Of a DNA stretch of 45,386 nucleotides, positions 9,206 to 17,257 are shown one piece after another. The stretch lies in NCBI RefSeq assembly GCF_030433895.1, contig NZ_JARUXE010000036.1:1-45386 (forward strand). The letters are read 5' to 3'. The stretch comes from Arthrobacter sp. PsM3 (GTDB lineage Bacteria > Actinomycetota > Actinomycetes > Actinomycetales > Micrococcaceae). The notes under the pieces are model-generated. The model had not been told where the DNA came from. It ran no database searches and was given only the letters and a program-made list of their open reading frames with translations. A program made the translations under genes and the position numbers. Each line of letters begins with the position of its first letter. Position 1 is the stretch's first letter.

Positions 9206-9730
9206 TCAGAGGTTGTGCGCCAGCAGTTCGAGCGCGATGACTACCAGGCTCAACACTACTTCGGCGAACATGATGAGGGCTTTGTGGCGGAACGGCAGGT
9301 CGAGCCGCCGGATCGCGAGGTAGCCGACGACGAGGAGTGTCACCACAAGGATGACGGTTGCCCACTGCAGTGCCACAGCCGTTGACCAGAGTCCCAGGCC
9401 GGCCGCCGTGAGGAGGAGGAGCGGAGTCACCAGGACGCTGAGGGCCTCGGTGCTGACGGCGATCATGTGGTGGAGTTCTTGGCCGCTGGGGAGTTCGGCG
9501 TGGACTGTCAGGTGGCTCAGCAGGTCGGCGACGAAGATCCCGAGCAGGGAACCGACCACCACGATGCTGAGCGTTGCCGCCGCGGCGCCGGGCGTCGTCT
9601 CGTCGGCGTGGCTGCTGAGGGCCAGCACTACGGCCAGGCTGGTGAAGCTGATATAGACGCGCTCCTTGAGGCTCTCGGCGCGTTGGCGGGCAGTCGGTTC
9701 ACGCCGTCCGGTCGGTTCGACCGCATTCAT
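9206..9730 (-). CDS. Five-helix membrane protein, unknown family
   Basis: I chose ATG 9730 because AAAGGAG lies about eight bases upstream; the frame extends further to 9823, but without a ribosome binding site. The 174-residue product has a short charged N-terminus, then about five hydrophobic helices: near YISFTSLAVVLAL, LSIVVVGSLLGIFVADLL, LVTPLLLLTAAGLG, ATVILVVTLLVVGYL and AEVVLSLVVIALEL. His/Glu-containing loops (SHLTVHAEL, GQELHH) lie between helices 2 and 3. I do not recognise a named family. It sits three bases upstream of the PIN gene, so it takes the place where an antitoxin would normally be. Confidence 0.75.
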   Translation of the reverse strand: MNAVEPTGRREPTARQRAESLKERVYISFTSLAVVLALSSHADETTPGAAAATLSIVVVGSLLGIFVADLLSHLTVHAELPSGQELHHMIAVSTEALSVLVTPLLLLTAAGLGLWSTAVALQWATVILVVTLLVVGYLAIRRLDLPFRHKALIMFAEVVLSLVVIALELLAHNL

Positions 9731-9930
9731 GGAGGGACTCCTTTCTGTGCGTGGAGTGTCTCTGCGTGCTGTGGGATCGTCAGGCGCCGGGTTCGCTGAA
9801 CTTCTCAGTCTGCGCGGCATCATCTTTGCCTTTCGCTCGCTTCCGGGAGTGCGGATTACCCAAGAATGGCAGTCTGCTGCCGGGCCAGCAATGGGTTGTG
9901 AAAGTAGAAGAGTGACCGGGGCCGGGTCTG

Positions 9931-10407
9931 TCAGGTGCCGCGGCTTCCCAGATGCTGGATAAGCCCATCAAGGATGGGCAGTTGGCCGCCGACCAGCTTG
10001 GTGCGGGCTTCAGGCACACCGGTCCATTTGGCATCGTCAATCTCGGGGTAGCTACGGACAACGCCGGAGCCCTTCGGCCATTCCAGTGCGAAGGTGTTGC
10101 TCACGATTATTTCGGGGGCAAAGTCGGACTCGGCCGTGTAGACCGTGATGATCTTGCCGGAGGGTTGCCGGAAGTCGCCCAGCCGGACGTACTCTGCGGG
10201 CGGTGCCGCAGTTCCCATTTCTTCGGCGAACTCGCGGAGAGCGGCGGCCAGCGGGTCCTCGTCCGGGTGGTACTCGCCTTTGGGAATCGACCAGGCGCGG
10301 TGGTCCTTGTGGGACCAGAATGGGCCGCCCATATGGGCTATCCACACCTCCATTTCCGATCCGGGGCCGCGCCGGTAGAGCAGTATGCCTGCGCTCCGAA
10401 TGGTCAT
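9931..10407 (-). CDS. NUDIX hydrolase
   Basis: This 158-residue protein carries a full NUDIX box, GEYHPDEDPLAAALREFAEEMG, at about residues 45-66, matching GX5EX7REUXEEXGU with all catalytic Glu residues. The preceding WSHKDHRAWSIPKGE is typical of the Ap4A/DIPP-like or predicted NTP-pyrophosphohydrolase subgroup. It hydrolyses a nucleoside diphosphate linked to another moiety; the exact substrate is not readable. Its ATG (10407) overlaps the stop of the upstream 2H protein in TGATG, so translation is coupled. A NUDIX enzyme beside a 2H phosphoesterase suggests a shared role in nucleotide or RNA-end cleanup. Confidence 0.88.
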   Translation of the reverse strand: MTIRSAGILLYRRGPGSEMEVWIAHMGGPFWSHKDHRAWSIPKGEYHPDEDPLAAALREFAEEMGTAAPPAEYVRLGDFRQPSGKIITVYTAESDFAPEIIVSNTFALEWPKGSGVVRSYPEIDDAKWTGVPEARTKLVGGQLPILDGLIQHLGSRGT

Positions 10408-11042
10408 CAGTCCTCCACGTTTCCGGGGTGCCCGGCAACCGCGGTCCCGCCGTCCGTCCCGGCATCGAGGTCCGGGAGGAACTGGCGGTTCCTGATCCGT
10501 GATTCGCCGAATTCGAGCGCCAACGGCTCAATCTTCCAAGGTCCGGGGTCCCTCGTCTTGGGGCGTCCCACGGCAATGTGGGGTGTCCAGTGGGGATACC
10601 TGAAGCCAAGTGCCCGTGAGCTGAGGATGAAGTCATCGATGTTGTCCACCAGCAGACCGCTCAACAGTTCGTGCAGCGCCTTCACGAGGGAGACCTGAAA
10701 GTCCCGGACATGTTGGGGCACCTCAACCTCCAGGCCGCTCACGCGCCCTCCGCCGAGCAGGACCAGCCTCTCGGACCTGGCGGAGAAGCTTCCCAGCACC
10801 GGCAGTCCCCCCAGCCAGGAAACCGCCGTGCTTGCTGCGTCCTCCGCCGTTGTGATGCCCTTGGTCCATTCCGCGATATCCTGGGCGAAGTCCGCGAGGA
10901 TGCCGATGTGCAGCAGGGTCAGATGGAGCCCCTTTTGCCTGCGGAGTGCTTTGACATGGCTGCCCAGTTCCTCATAGTCGGAGGGCCCGGAGCCAATGCT
11001 AAGGACGGGCACCTCAACGGTGATGCGCGCTGGCGCGAGCAT
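10407..11042 (-). CDS. 2H phosphoesterase-like (2'-5' RNA ligase type) protein
   Basis: ATG 11042 was chosen because GGGAGGGGG precedes it by a few bases; the frame is open further upstream to 11159. The 211-residue product has two HxT-like motifs, LHLTLLHIG (about residue 42) and WTPHIAVGRP (about residue 160). This is the duplicated signature of the 2H superfamily, which cleaves or forms 2',3'-cyclic or 2'-5' phosphodiester bonds. The second motif is HIA rather than HxT/S, a departure that could weaken catalysis. The gene ends inside the NUDIX start codon (TGATG), so the two form an operon. Confidence 0.65.
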   Translation of the reverse strand: MLAPARITVEVPVLSIGSGPSDYEELGSHVKALRRQKGLHLTLLHIGILADFAQDIAEWTKGITTAEDAASTAVSWLGGLPVLGSFSARSERLVLLGGGRVSGLEVEVPQHVRDFQVSLVKALHELLSGLLVDNIDDFILSSRALGFRYPHWTPHIAVGRPKTRDPGPWKIEPLALEFGESRIRNRQFLPDLDAGTDGGTAVAGHPGNVED

Positions 11043-11245
11043 GCGGACCCCCTCCCGTCCGTGCTGGGCTGTGGTTCTTCGAGCCATTATCCTCCCGGGC
11101 GGGCCGTGGTGGGGGTGCCATGAGAAATGCCCGGCAGTTCGGGACCGGGAAGACGCCATGACACAATCGACGCACCGCCCTTGCCGGATTCCCGCTGACG
11201 CCTCCGGAGAGCGCGGGGACTTGTCCCATGACTAAAAGGAGCCTC

Positions 11246-12454
11246 GTGAGCAGCCCGACCCAGCGTCAGAGCGAAGCCGACCGGGATGTCCCTGCCACGA
11301 TGGTTACCGCCCCGGCATTTCCGCAATTGCGGCTCAACATCGATGCCCTGGAAAACAACATCCGTGTGATGGCAGCGTGGTGCCGGCAACGGGGCATGGA
11401 GCTGGCCCCCCATGTCAAGACAACGATGTCGGCACCGATCATCGAGCGGCAGGTGGCGTCCGGCGCCGTCGGGGTCACCGTCGCCACCGTGGACCAGGTC
11501 GCGTCAGCACTGAAGTGGGGACATCAGCGTGTTCTCGTCGCCAATGAGATCGTCGACCGGTACGGCCTTCTGCGCCTGCGCACCTGGCTGGGGGAAGACT
11601 CCGGGCGGGAAATCCATTGTTTCGTCGATTCGGCCGCCGGCGTTGAGGCGGCGGCCCGGGTTTTTGCCGGGGCGGCCGTCTCCCTCAAGGTGCTGATCGA
11701 CGTCGGAACCCCGGGCGGCCGCACCGGAATCAGAGATCTCCACGAGGGACTTCGCCTCGCTGAGCTGGTCCACGGCACGCCCGGGCTGCGGCTCGCCGGT
11801 GTTGCGGGGTACGAGGGGGTTGTTCCCAACAGCCGGGCGGAGTCCACGATCGAGGCCGTCGACCGGCACTGCAGACTGGTTCGGGACGTGTATCTTGCGG
11901 CCGCAAAGTACTTTGAGACCGCCACACCCATCTACTCCATGGGCGGGTCGGCATTTCCGGACCGCGTCGTGGAGCACCTGCCCGATGACAGCCAGGTGCC
12001 CGGCACCAGAAGGCTTCTCCGGTCGGGCTGCTATGTCACCCACGATCACGGCACCTACGCCGGGGTCAGTCCGGTTCCGGGACTGGTTCCGGCGCTGTCG
12101 GTCCGGGCCGTCGTCCTGTCCGCCCCCGAGGCGGGAATGGCCGTCGTCGGGGCCGGCAAGCGGGACCTGCCGTACGACGCCGGACTGCCGGTCTTCCTGT
12201 CGGCCCACACCGCGGAGGGCGCCCCGCAAACGGGTGCAACCGCCGTTGTACGCAACCTTTTCGACCATCACACAGTCCTCACCGGAGTGAGCAGGGTTGG
12301 CGTCACGGATGTGGTCGACTTCGGGATTTCGCACCCGTGCTCCGCCTTTGACCGCTGGCCGGAATACCTCGTCACCGACGGCAACGGACACGTCACCGAT
12401 GTGTGGCGCACGGACTTCCACCGGGCGTCCCTGTCCACAACCCCGCTGCCGTGA
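11246..12454 (+). CDS. PLP-dependent D-amino-acid dehydratase/aldolase-like protein (alanine racemase fold)
   Basis: I prefer GTG 11246, four bases after AAAAGGAG; an upstream in-frame ATG at 11228 has only a weak ribosome binding site and would add six residues. The roughly 402-residue product belongs to the alanine-racemase-fold group of D-serine dehydratase, D-threonine aldolase and amino-acid deaminase enzymes. APHVKTTM near residue 60 supplies the PLP lysine. SMGGSAFPD and GCYVTHDHGTYAG lie in the middle. The C-terminal DFGISHPCSAFDRW carries a His-x-Cys pair, where D-threonine aldolase and D-serine dehydratase bind metal. The substrate is uncertain. It stands alone on the plus strand, convergent with the MBL remnant. 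Confidence 0.8.
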   Translation: MSSPTQRQSEADRDVPATMVTAPAFPQLRLNIDALENNIRVMAAWCRQRGMELAPHVKTTMSAPIIERQVASGAVGVTVATVDQVASALKWGHQRVLVANEIVDRYGLLRLRTWLGEDSGREIHCFVDSAAGVEAAARVFAGAAVSLKVLIDVGTPGGRTGIRDLHEGLRLAELVHGTPGLRLAGVAGYEGVVPNSRAESTIEAVDRHCRLVRDVYLAAAKYFETATPIYSMGGSAFPDRVVEHLPDDSQVPGTRRLLRSGCYVTHDHGTYAGVSPVPGLVPALSVRAVVLSAPEAGMAVVGAGKRDLPYDAGLPVFLSAHTAEGAPQTGATAVVRNLFDHHTVLTGVSRVGVTDVVDFGISHPCSAFDRWPEYLVTDGNGHVTDVWRTDFHRASLSTTPLP

Positions 12455-12475
12455 CCCCAAACCTCTTGGCGACCG

Positions 12476-12976
12476 CTATCGGCCCATTGCCCGGGATAGG
12501 AGAAGCCGTGCGGACTGGGCTGCGGCCTCCCGCCGGCATGGACCGTTCCAGATGATGAACCTGGCGGACCGGTGCGCCCCGCGGCGGCCGGCAGTCCGGG
12601 CGGCCGCGGCCCTGACTGCCTGCAGATCCCCAACACCCATGGGAAGGGGAGCCTCGTCAGGATGCCGGGTCGAGCCCAGCGGGAAGTCCCGGAACGGCCT
12701 GACGGACATTTCGATGTGCGCACCAAGGACAGCCCTGACCGGATGCGCCGCGGCATAGTCGCAAAGCGTGTTGAGCGACGCCTGAAAGGCCGGAAAGTCC
12801 TGCACATAGAGCCGGCCCGGGTACACCGTGTCGCCGGTCAGCAGGACACCGGTCGCCTCGTCGTAGATGGCGACGGCGGAGGGATGGTGCCCCGGCGCCG
12901 GGATCACCTCAAGGACCCGTCCGCGTACTCTCTGCTGAACGTATTCATGCGGCGGCGAATTTGGCATGGGTGTCAA
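12476..12976 (-). pseudogene. MBL-fold hydrolase, N-terminal half missing
   Basis: The 166-codon frame begins inside a metallo-beta-lactamase fold: GRVLEVIPAPGHHPSAV, YDEATGVLLTGDTVYP and RAVLGAHIEMS carry the third, fourth and fifth metal-binding positions (His, Asp, His). The HxHxDH motif and the upstream strands (about 110-130 residues) are absent. The first 15 or so codons do not look like family sequence. The truncation point lies only about 25-50 bases from the start of the divergently placed NmrA gene. It could still be translated but lacks half the metal site, so I call it dead. Confidence 0.75.
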
Positions 12977-12999
12977 CCAACCCTCTGGAAAGGACCACC

Positions 13000-13857
13000 A
13001 TGACCATCGTTATCACCGGCGCCACCGGCCAGCTCGGCCGCCTTGTTGTCGAAGCGCTCCTTGAGCACAATGTACCGCCGCTCAGATTGTTGCCGACGGC
13101 CGGGATCTGGCCAGGATCGGCGACCTTGCCGGCCGGGGCGTCCAGGTCCGGCCTGTCGACTACAACGACCCGGATTCCCTGCGCCAGGCCTTTGCCGGCG
13201 CTGACAAGGTGCTTCTGATCTGCGGCAGCGAGGTCGGCCGGCGGCTTGCACAGCACCGGAATGCCATCGAGGCCGCCAAGGACGCCGGCGTTCGGCTAAT
13301 CGCCTACACCAGCATCGCCCACGCCGGCAGCACGGACATGGAGCTGGCCGCTGAGCACGAGGCCATCGAAGTGGCCCTGGAAGAGTCCCGACTGCCGTAC
13401 ACGCTGCTCCGCAACAGCTGGTACCTGGAAAACTACACTGACCAGCTGGGCAGCTACCTCCAGCACGGCGCGGTGCTCGGCAGCGCCGGTGACGGCCGGG
13501 TCAGTGCCGCCACCCGCGCGGACTATGCCCTGGCTGCGGCAGCTGTGCTGCTCCGGGATGACCAGGCCGGGAGGGTTCACGAGCTCGGGGGAGACGTGCC
13601 GTTCAGCCTCAGCGAGCTGGCCGAGGAAGTCACCGCCGCCACCGACAAGCCGGTGAAGTACCAGGACACAGTATGCTGAGGTCCTGGTGGGTGCCGGCCT
13701 GCCGGAGGGCTATGCGGCCATCCTGGCGGACAGCGATCTCGGCATCGCACGCGGCGAACTGCTCGTGACCAGCGGTGACCTCAGCACGCTGATCGGCCGG
13801 CCGGCAACGACCATGCGTGAGGCGGTTCAGGCGGCCGTGCTTTCCCCGGCCGGCTGA
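13000..13857 (+). pseudogene. NmrA/SDR-like NAD(P)-binding protein with two frameshifts
   Basis: ATG 13000 follows GGAAAGGACCACC. The N-terminus MTIVITGATGQLGRLVVEA is a GxxGxxG Rossmann motif of atypical SDRs (NmrA/HSCARG, NAD(P)H-dependent oxidoreductase or sensor). A base is missing near 13078, after which the second frame reads QIVADGRDLARIGDLAG and continues through KVLLICGSEVG, YTSIAHAG and LRNSWYLENYTDQLG. A second shift near 13668-13671 creates a stop at 13677; the remaining YAEVLVGAGLPEG, LADSDLGIARGEL and LIGRPATTM end at 13857. Corrected, the protein is about 285 residues, the normal length, so only two indels separate it from an intact gene. Sequence error is a real alternative. 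Confidence 0.8.
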
Positions 13858-14251
13858 ATCAGCCGACGGACGGCCAAAGGGGCCGACGACGGCTGGGGGA
13901 GAGAACCCCGGTCTCAGAGGGCTCTCAAGCGTCGCCGGCCCCGTCCCGCGCCGGGCTACAGCTCCGGCAAGCAAAGTACGGCCAGCCCGTGCGGCGTTTT
14001 AGTCGCGCAACGTCTACTACTATTCAACACCTTGGGTGCAAGTATCGGGGGAGATATCTGCGGCCGGCCCACGAGGCGCAGACGGCCGAAGAGTTTCATC
14101 CTTTCCGGGTGACGGCACCCGTCCGGGGCAGTCGTAGCGTTGGGATACCCAGGAGTGCACCAATCCCCGCCGCCATTTGTCCAGGCAGGACGAAGTGTCG
14201 GCGTCGGCGGCCCTCCATGACTTTTTGTGCCCCAGGCCAGGCGAGTGAACG
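13858..14251. other. 394-base intergenic region
   Basis: I see no gene, tRNA or riboswitch here. It holds one exact copy of the shared inverted repeat (14096-14112) and an overlapping small hairpin, CGGGTG-ACGG-CACCCG, at 14106-14121. The region is the leader of the DUF998-type gene. It also marks the left edge of the intact block and the right edge of the decayed zone. Confidence 0.6.
14096..14112. promoter_or_regulatory. Inverted repeat TCATCC-TTTCC-GGGTGA (site 1)
   Basis: This exactly matches the TCAYCC-N5-GGRTGA motif found eight times in the 14.1-33.7 kb block. It lies about 140 bases before the DUF998-type gene, in front of the DUF998-SulP pair. The half-sites are one helical turn apart, as for a dimeric DNA-binding protein. 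Confidence 0.6.
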
Positions 14252-15388
14252 ATGTCAGCCCAGAACAAACACGCTGCAGTCACCTCCGAATCCCGGGCGC
14301 TCGTCATCGGCAGCGCAGGATTCCTCATCCTTGGCGTCCTGGCGCTTCTGCTCGTGGGGCGACAACCGGTTCCACTCTCCGGACGCGGTTCGGTAGGCGA
14401 CATCGCCGCGCTCGGGACGGCTGTTCTTGGTGCCGGAGCCGTGGTGATCGGGTGCCTGCAGCGCAGCGGTCCTGAATCCCCACGAGCCTCCGGGGACGGC
14501 CGAACCCGCGATGTCATCGACATCGCCGCCCTCGCGCTGGCGCACGCCTGCATCCTCCTGCTTGGCTGGCTGGCGCTGTTCTCGCTCTTCCAGCAGGCCT
14601 TCGTCGGCGCAGTCCTGTACCCGCTGGCAGGGGCGATCATTGTCGCGATCACGGGAGCCATCAGTGCCTACAGCGCGTACCTCTCGGCAATCTCCATGAA
14701 CGCCTATCGCCTCGCCGCGCTCCTGGCAGTCTTCCTCGTCACGGGTGTGCTGACGAGTATGCTCACTGCGGAGAACCCTCAGTGGTGGCAGGAAAACCTC
14801 AGTGCCCTCGGCATGAGCTCCGACGTCTCCGGGGTGGCGTTCAACGTCACACTGATCATCGCCGGCGTCGTGGTCACGACCCTGGCCGGATACTCCACCA
14901 GGGCTCTCGAATCGACGGCAAAAACCGCGTTAACGCGCCGTCGGGTGCGACAGCTCGAAGTCGGCATCATCCTGATCGGAGTTCTCCTCGCCTGCGTGGG
15001 ATTGTTCCCCGTCGATGAGCAATTCTGGCTCCACACCGCAGCAGCGTCCGGCATGGTGGTGGTATTCGGGACCCTTATTGTCCGCATGCGGTCGCTGGTT
15101 CCCTCCATCCCGGCGACATTCAACGTACTGGGGCTGATGTTCCTGGCGGTCATCGTCTTCGCCGTCGTGATGTACTTCCCGGTCGGCTACTACAACCTCA
15201 CCGCTGTCGAACTCATCGCCGCGTCGCTCGTCTTTGCCTGGCTGATCGTCCTGATCCGCAACCTCGCCGCGGTCGACGCCGACCAGCCGGACGCGAACCA
15301 GCCGACGCGCCCGCCCTTCCATTGGACGGACGCCGGCGGCCACGCCCCAGCACCCGGACCGGACCGGACCGCCACGGAGTTCCGATAG
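14252..15388 (+). CDS. DUF998-like multi-pass membrane protein
   Basis: This is a 378-residue protein with about ten hydrophobic helices and a hydrophilic Pro/Asp-rich tail after residue 340. The first helix (ALVIGSAGFLILGVLALLLVG) starts near residue 16. Two half-length repeats of helices separated by a charged linker (TAKTALTRRRVRQLEVG) suggest internal duplication, as in DUF998-type proteins. The role of this family is unknown. It is followed after 23 bases by SulP and preceded by inverted-repeat site 1, so DUF998-SulP is probably one transcript. The family assignment is moderate; the membrane topology is plain. Confidence 0.65.
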   Translation: MSAQNKHAAVTSESRALVIGSAGFLILGVLALLLVGRQPVPLSGRGSVGDIAALGTAVLGAGAVVIGCLQRSGPESPRASGDGRTRDVIDIAALALAHACILLLGWLALFSLFQQAFVGAVLYPLAGAIIVAITGAISAYSAYLSAISMNAYRLAALLAVFLVTGVLTSMLTAENPQWWQENLSALGMSSDVSGVAFNVTLIIAGVVVTTLAGYSTRALESTAKTALTRRRVRQLEVGIILIGVLLACVGLFPVDEQFWLHTAAASGMVVVFGTLIVRMRSLVPSIPATFNVLGLMFLAVIVFAVVMYFPVGYYNLTAVELIAASLVFAWLIVLIRNLAAVDADQPDANQPTRPPFHWTDAGGHAPAPGPDRTATEFR

Positions 15389-15411
15389 GGAACCGACGAG
15401 TAGGACGAGGC

Positions 15412-17154
15412 ATGAAGAAATTGCAGCGAGGCCGCCCGACCGGGGTGCCCATTGCCGGCCAGCTCCGGTCCTATGACCGCGCCTGGCTGAGGGGCGATCT
15501 GATTGCAGGGGTGACCGTCGCTGCCCTGATCGTTCCCAAGAATCTGGGGTATGCCGGTATCGCGGGGATCCCACTGCAGAACGGCCTCTATGCGGCGGCG
15601 GCCGGCGCGATTGTGTACGGAATCTTCGGCTCCTGCCGGCAGATCTCGACGGGGCCCAGCTCCGGCCTGGCGGCGGTGGCTGCGAGCGCGGTGCTCGCGG
15701 CCGGCATCACCAGCGAGCAGGACGTCGCATCGTTCGTTGCGGGGATCACTCTGGCCTCAGGCATCCTGTTCCTGCTTCTTGCGGTCCTGAAGATGGGCTG
15801 GATTGCGCAGTTCCTCTCGCGGGCCGTCGTCACCGGCTTCCTCTTCGGCGCGGCGATCGACGTCGTGATTGGGGAACTCCCGAAGCTCACCGGCACGGAG
15901 GTTACCGGCTCCAACCCGATCCAGGAACTGCGATCGTGGCTGGGGACCTGGGGCGAGGCGCAGCAGACCACCGTGGTGGTGGGTGTCGTCTCGCTGGCCG
16001 TCGTCTTCGGGCTGAAGGCGATCGCACCCAGAATCCCCGGTGCCCTGGTCCTCGTGGTGGGTGGACTGCTGGCGGCGGCGGTGTTCGATCTCGGGGACAA
16101 GGGAGTGGCCCTGGTGGGAGACGTGCCCAGCGGGTTGCCGTCGCCGCAAATCCCGGACGGCCAGCTGATGTGGGACCACGTGGGAACTGTCGCCGTCGCG
16201 GCGGTGGCGCTGGTCCTGATTGGTTTTTCCCAGACAGCGGGGGACGCACGGGCGTTCGCTGCGAAGCACCGCTACCAGATTGACATCAACCAGGAGTCCA
16301 TCGCGCAGTCGTTCGCCAACATGGCCGCTGGAATCTTCAAGGGGATGCCCGTCTCGACGAGCCTGTCAGCGAGCTCCCTGAACGACCACTCCGGGGCAAA
16401 AACCGGCGTGGCCTCCCTCACCTCGGGTGTCACCGTTCTGCTCACGCTGCTCTTACTGGCGCCGCTTTTCTCGATCCTGCCCAAGCCGGTGCTTGCGGCG
16501 CTGATCATCGAAGCCGTGGTGATGGGCATGATGAACGTGCCTGAGATGCGGCGGCTGGCCCGGGTGCAAAAGTTTGATTTCTGGATCGCCGTCGCGGCCA
16601 TTACCGGCACGCTCATCTTCGGTGTGCTGGCGGGCGTTATTATCGGGATCGGGCTCTCGCTGATTTGGCTTGTCGGCGTGGCCACCCATCCCGAGATGCC
16701 GTCCCTGGGACGTGAACGCGGTACGCAGGTCTTCCGCGAGGCTGATGAGCACCCCGGTGACGAGGTGATTCCGGGCATTGCGGTCATCCGGTTCGACGGA
16801 GGCCTCTTCTTCGCCACCTCCGACGCACTGGAGGATCGCCTGCGTGAGACCATCCACTCAACCCCGGGCCTCACAGGCATTGTTCTCGACTGCGGCGGGA
16901 TCAATTTCGTCGACTCCCAAGGTGCAGCCAAATTGGCAGACGTCGTGGACCTCGCCCGCGAGTCGGACGTCACCCTGCGTCTCGCCCGGCTCAAGCCGGC
17001 GGTCCGGGCCATCCTTGCAAGGGGCGGCGTGATCGAGCGCATCGGCGAGAACAAGATCCACGGTAACGTCTTCCGGGCGGTGGAAGCGGAACAGGCCGCG
17101 GTGGAGGCCGAACAGGCTGCGGTGCAGACGGAGCGCGGCGACCAGGACGGTTAA
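15412..17154 (+). CDS. SulP-family anion transporter with STAS domain
   Basis: I chose ATG 15412, which follows GGACGAGG closely; the frame extends upstream inside the previous gene. The 580-residue product shows the SulP N-terminal signature (RGDLIAGVTVAALIVPKNLGYA, GLYAAAAGAIVYGIFG, STGPSSGLA), about 12 membrane helices, GMPVSTSLSASSLND in the core, and a C-terminal STAS domain. The STAS domain has FDGGLFFATSDALEDRL and VLDCGGINFVDSQGA with the conserved DS. Sulfate, bicarbonate or another anion may be the substrate. The extreme C-terminus is a short Glu/Gln/Ala repeat encoded by two 21-base units at 17080-17121. Confidence 0.9.
   Translation: MKKLQRGRPTGVPIAGQLRSYDRAWLRGDLIAGVTVAALIVPKNLGYAGIAGIPLQNGLYAAAAGAIVYGIFGSCRQISTGPSSGLAAVAASAVLAAGITSEQDVASFVAGITLASGILFLLLAVLKMGWIAQFLSRAVVTGFLFGAAIDVVIGELPKLTGTEVTGSNPIQELRSWLGTWGEAQQTTVVVGVVSLAVVFGLKAIAPRIPGALVLVVGGLLAAAVFDLGDKGVALVGDVPSGLPSPQIPDGQLMWDHVGTVAVAAVALVLIGFSQTAGDARAFAAKHRYQIDINQESIAQSFANMAAGIFKGMPVSTSLSASSLNDHSGAKTGVASLTSGVTVLLTLLLLAPLFSILPKPVLAALIIEAVVMGMMNVPEMRRLARVQKFDFWIAVAAITGTLIFGVLAGVIIGIGLSLIWLVGVATHPEMPSLGRERGTQVFREADEHPGDEVIPGIAVIRFDGGLFFATSDALEDRLRETIHSTPGLTGIVLDCGGINFVDSQGAAKLADVVDLARESDVTLRLARLKPAVRAILARGGVIERIGENKIHGNVFRAVEAEQAAVEAEQAAVQTERGDQDG
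17080..17121 (+). repeat. Two tandem 21-base units in the sulP 3' end
   Basis: Bases 17080-17100 and 17101-17121 are near-identical units, each encoding VEAEQAA; a third partial unit (VQTE) follows. It is a hydrophilic heptad-like extension after the STAS domain. Confidence 0.75.
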
Positions 17155-17170
17155 CCGCGTGACTCCAAGC

Positions 17171-17187
17171 TCACCCGCCGGGAATGA
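17171..17187. promoter_or_regulatory. Inverted repeat TCACCC-GCCGG-GAATGA (site 2, one mismatch)
   Basis: One mismatch to TCAYCC-N5-GGRTGA. It lies in the 103-base gap between sulP and the DHA2 transporter, 70 bases before the latter's ATG, so it could control that gene separately. Confidence 0.4.
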
Positions 17188-17257
17188 TTTGCCCACTGGT
17201 CCCCGTGGCTAGCGTTGGGGGAGCAGCACATCCGACAAGTCGGGGAGACGACCGCAG

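Noticed and set aside
13858..14251. Riboswitch in the leader of the DUF998 gene
   Set aside because: I could not fit a known riboswitch consensus; only a small hairpin and the inverted repeat are supported.
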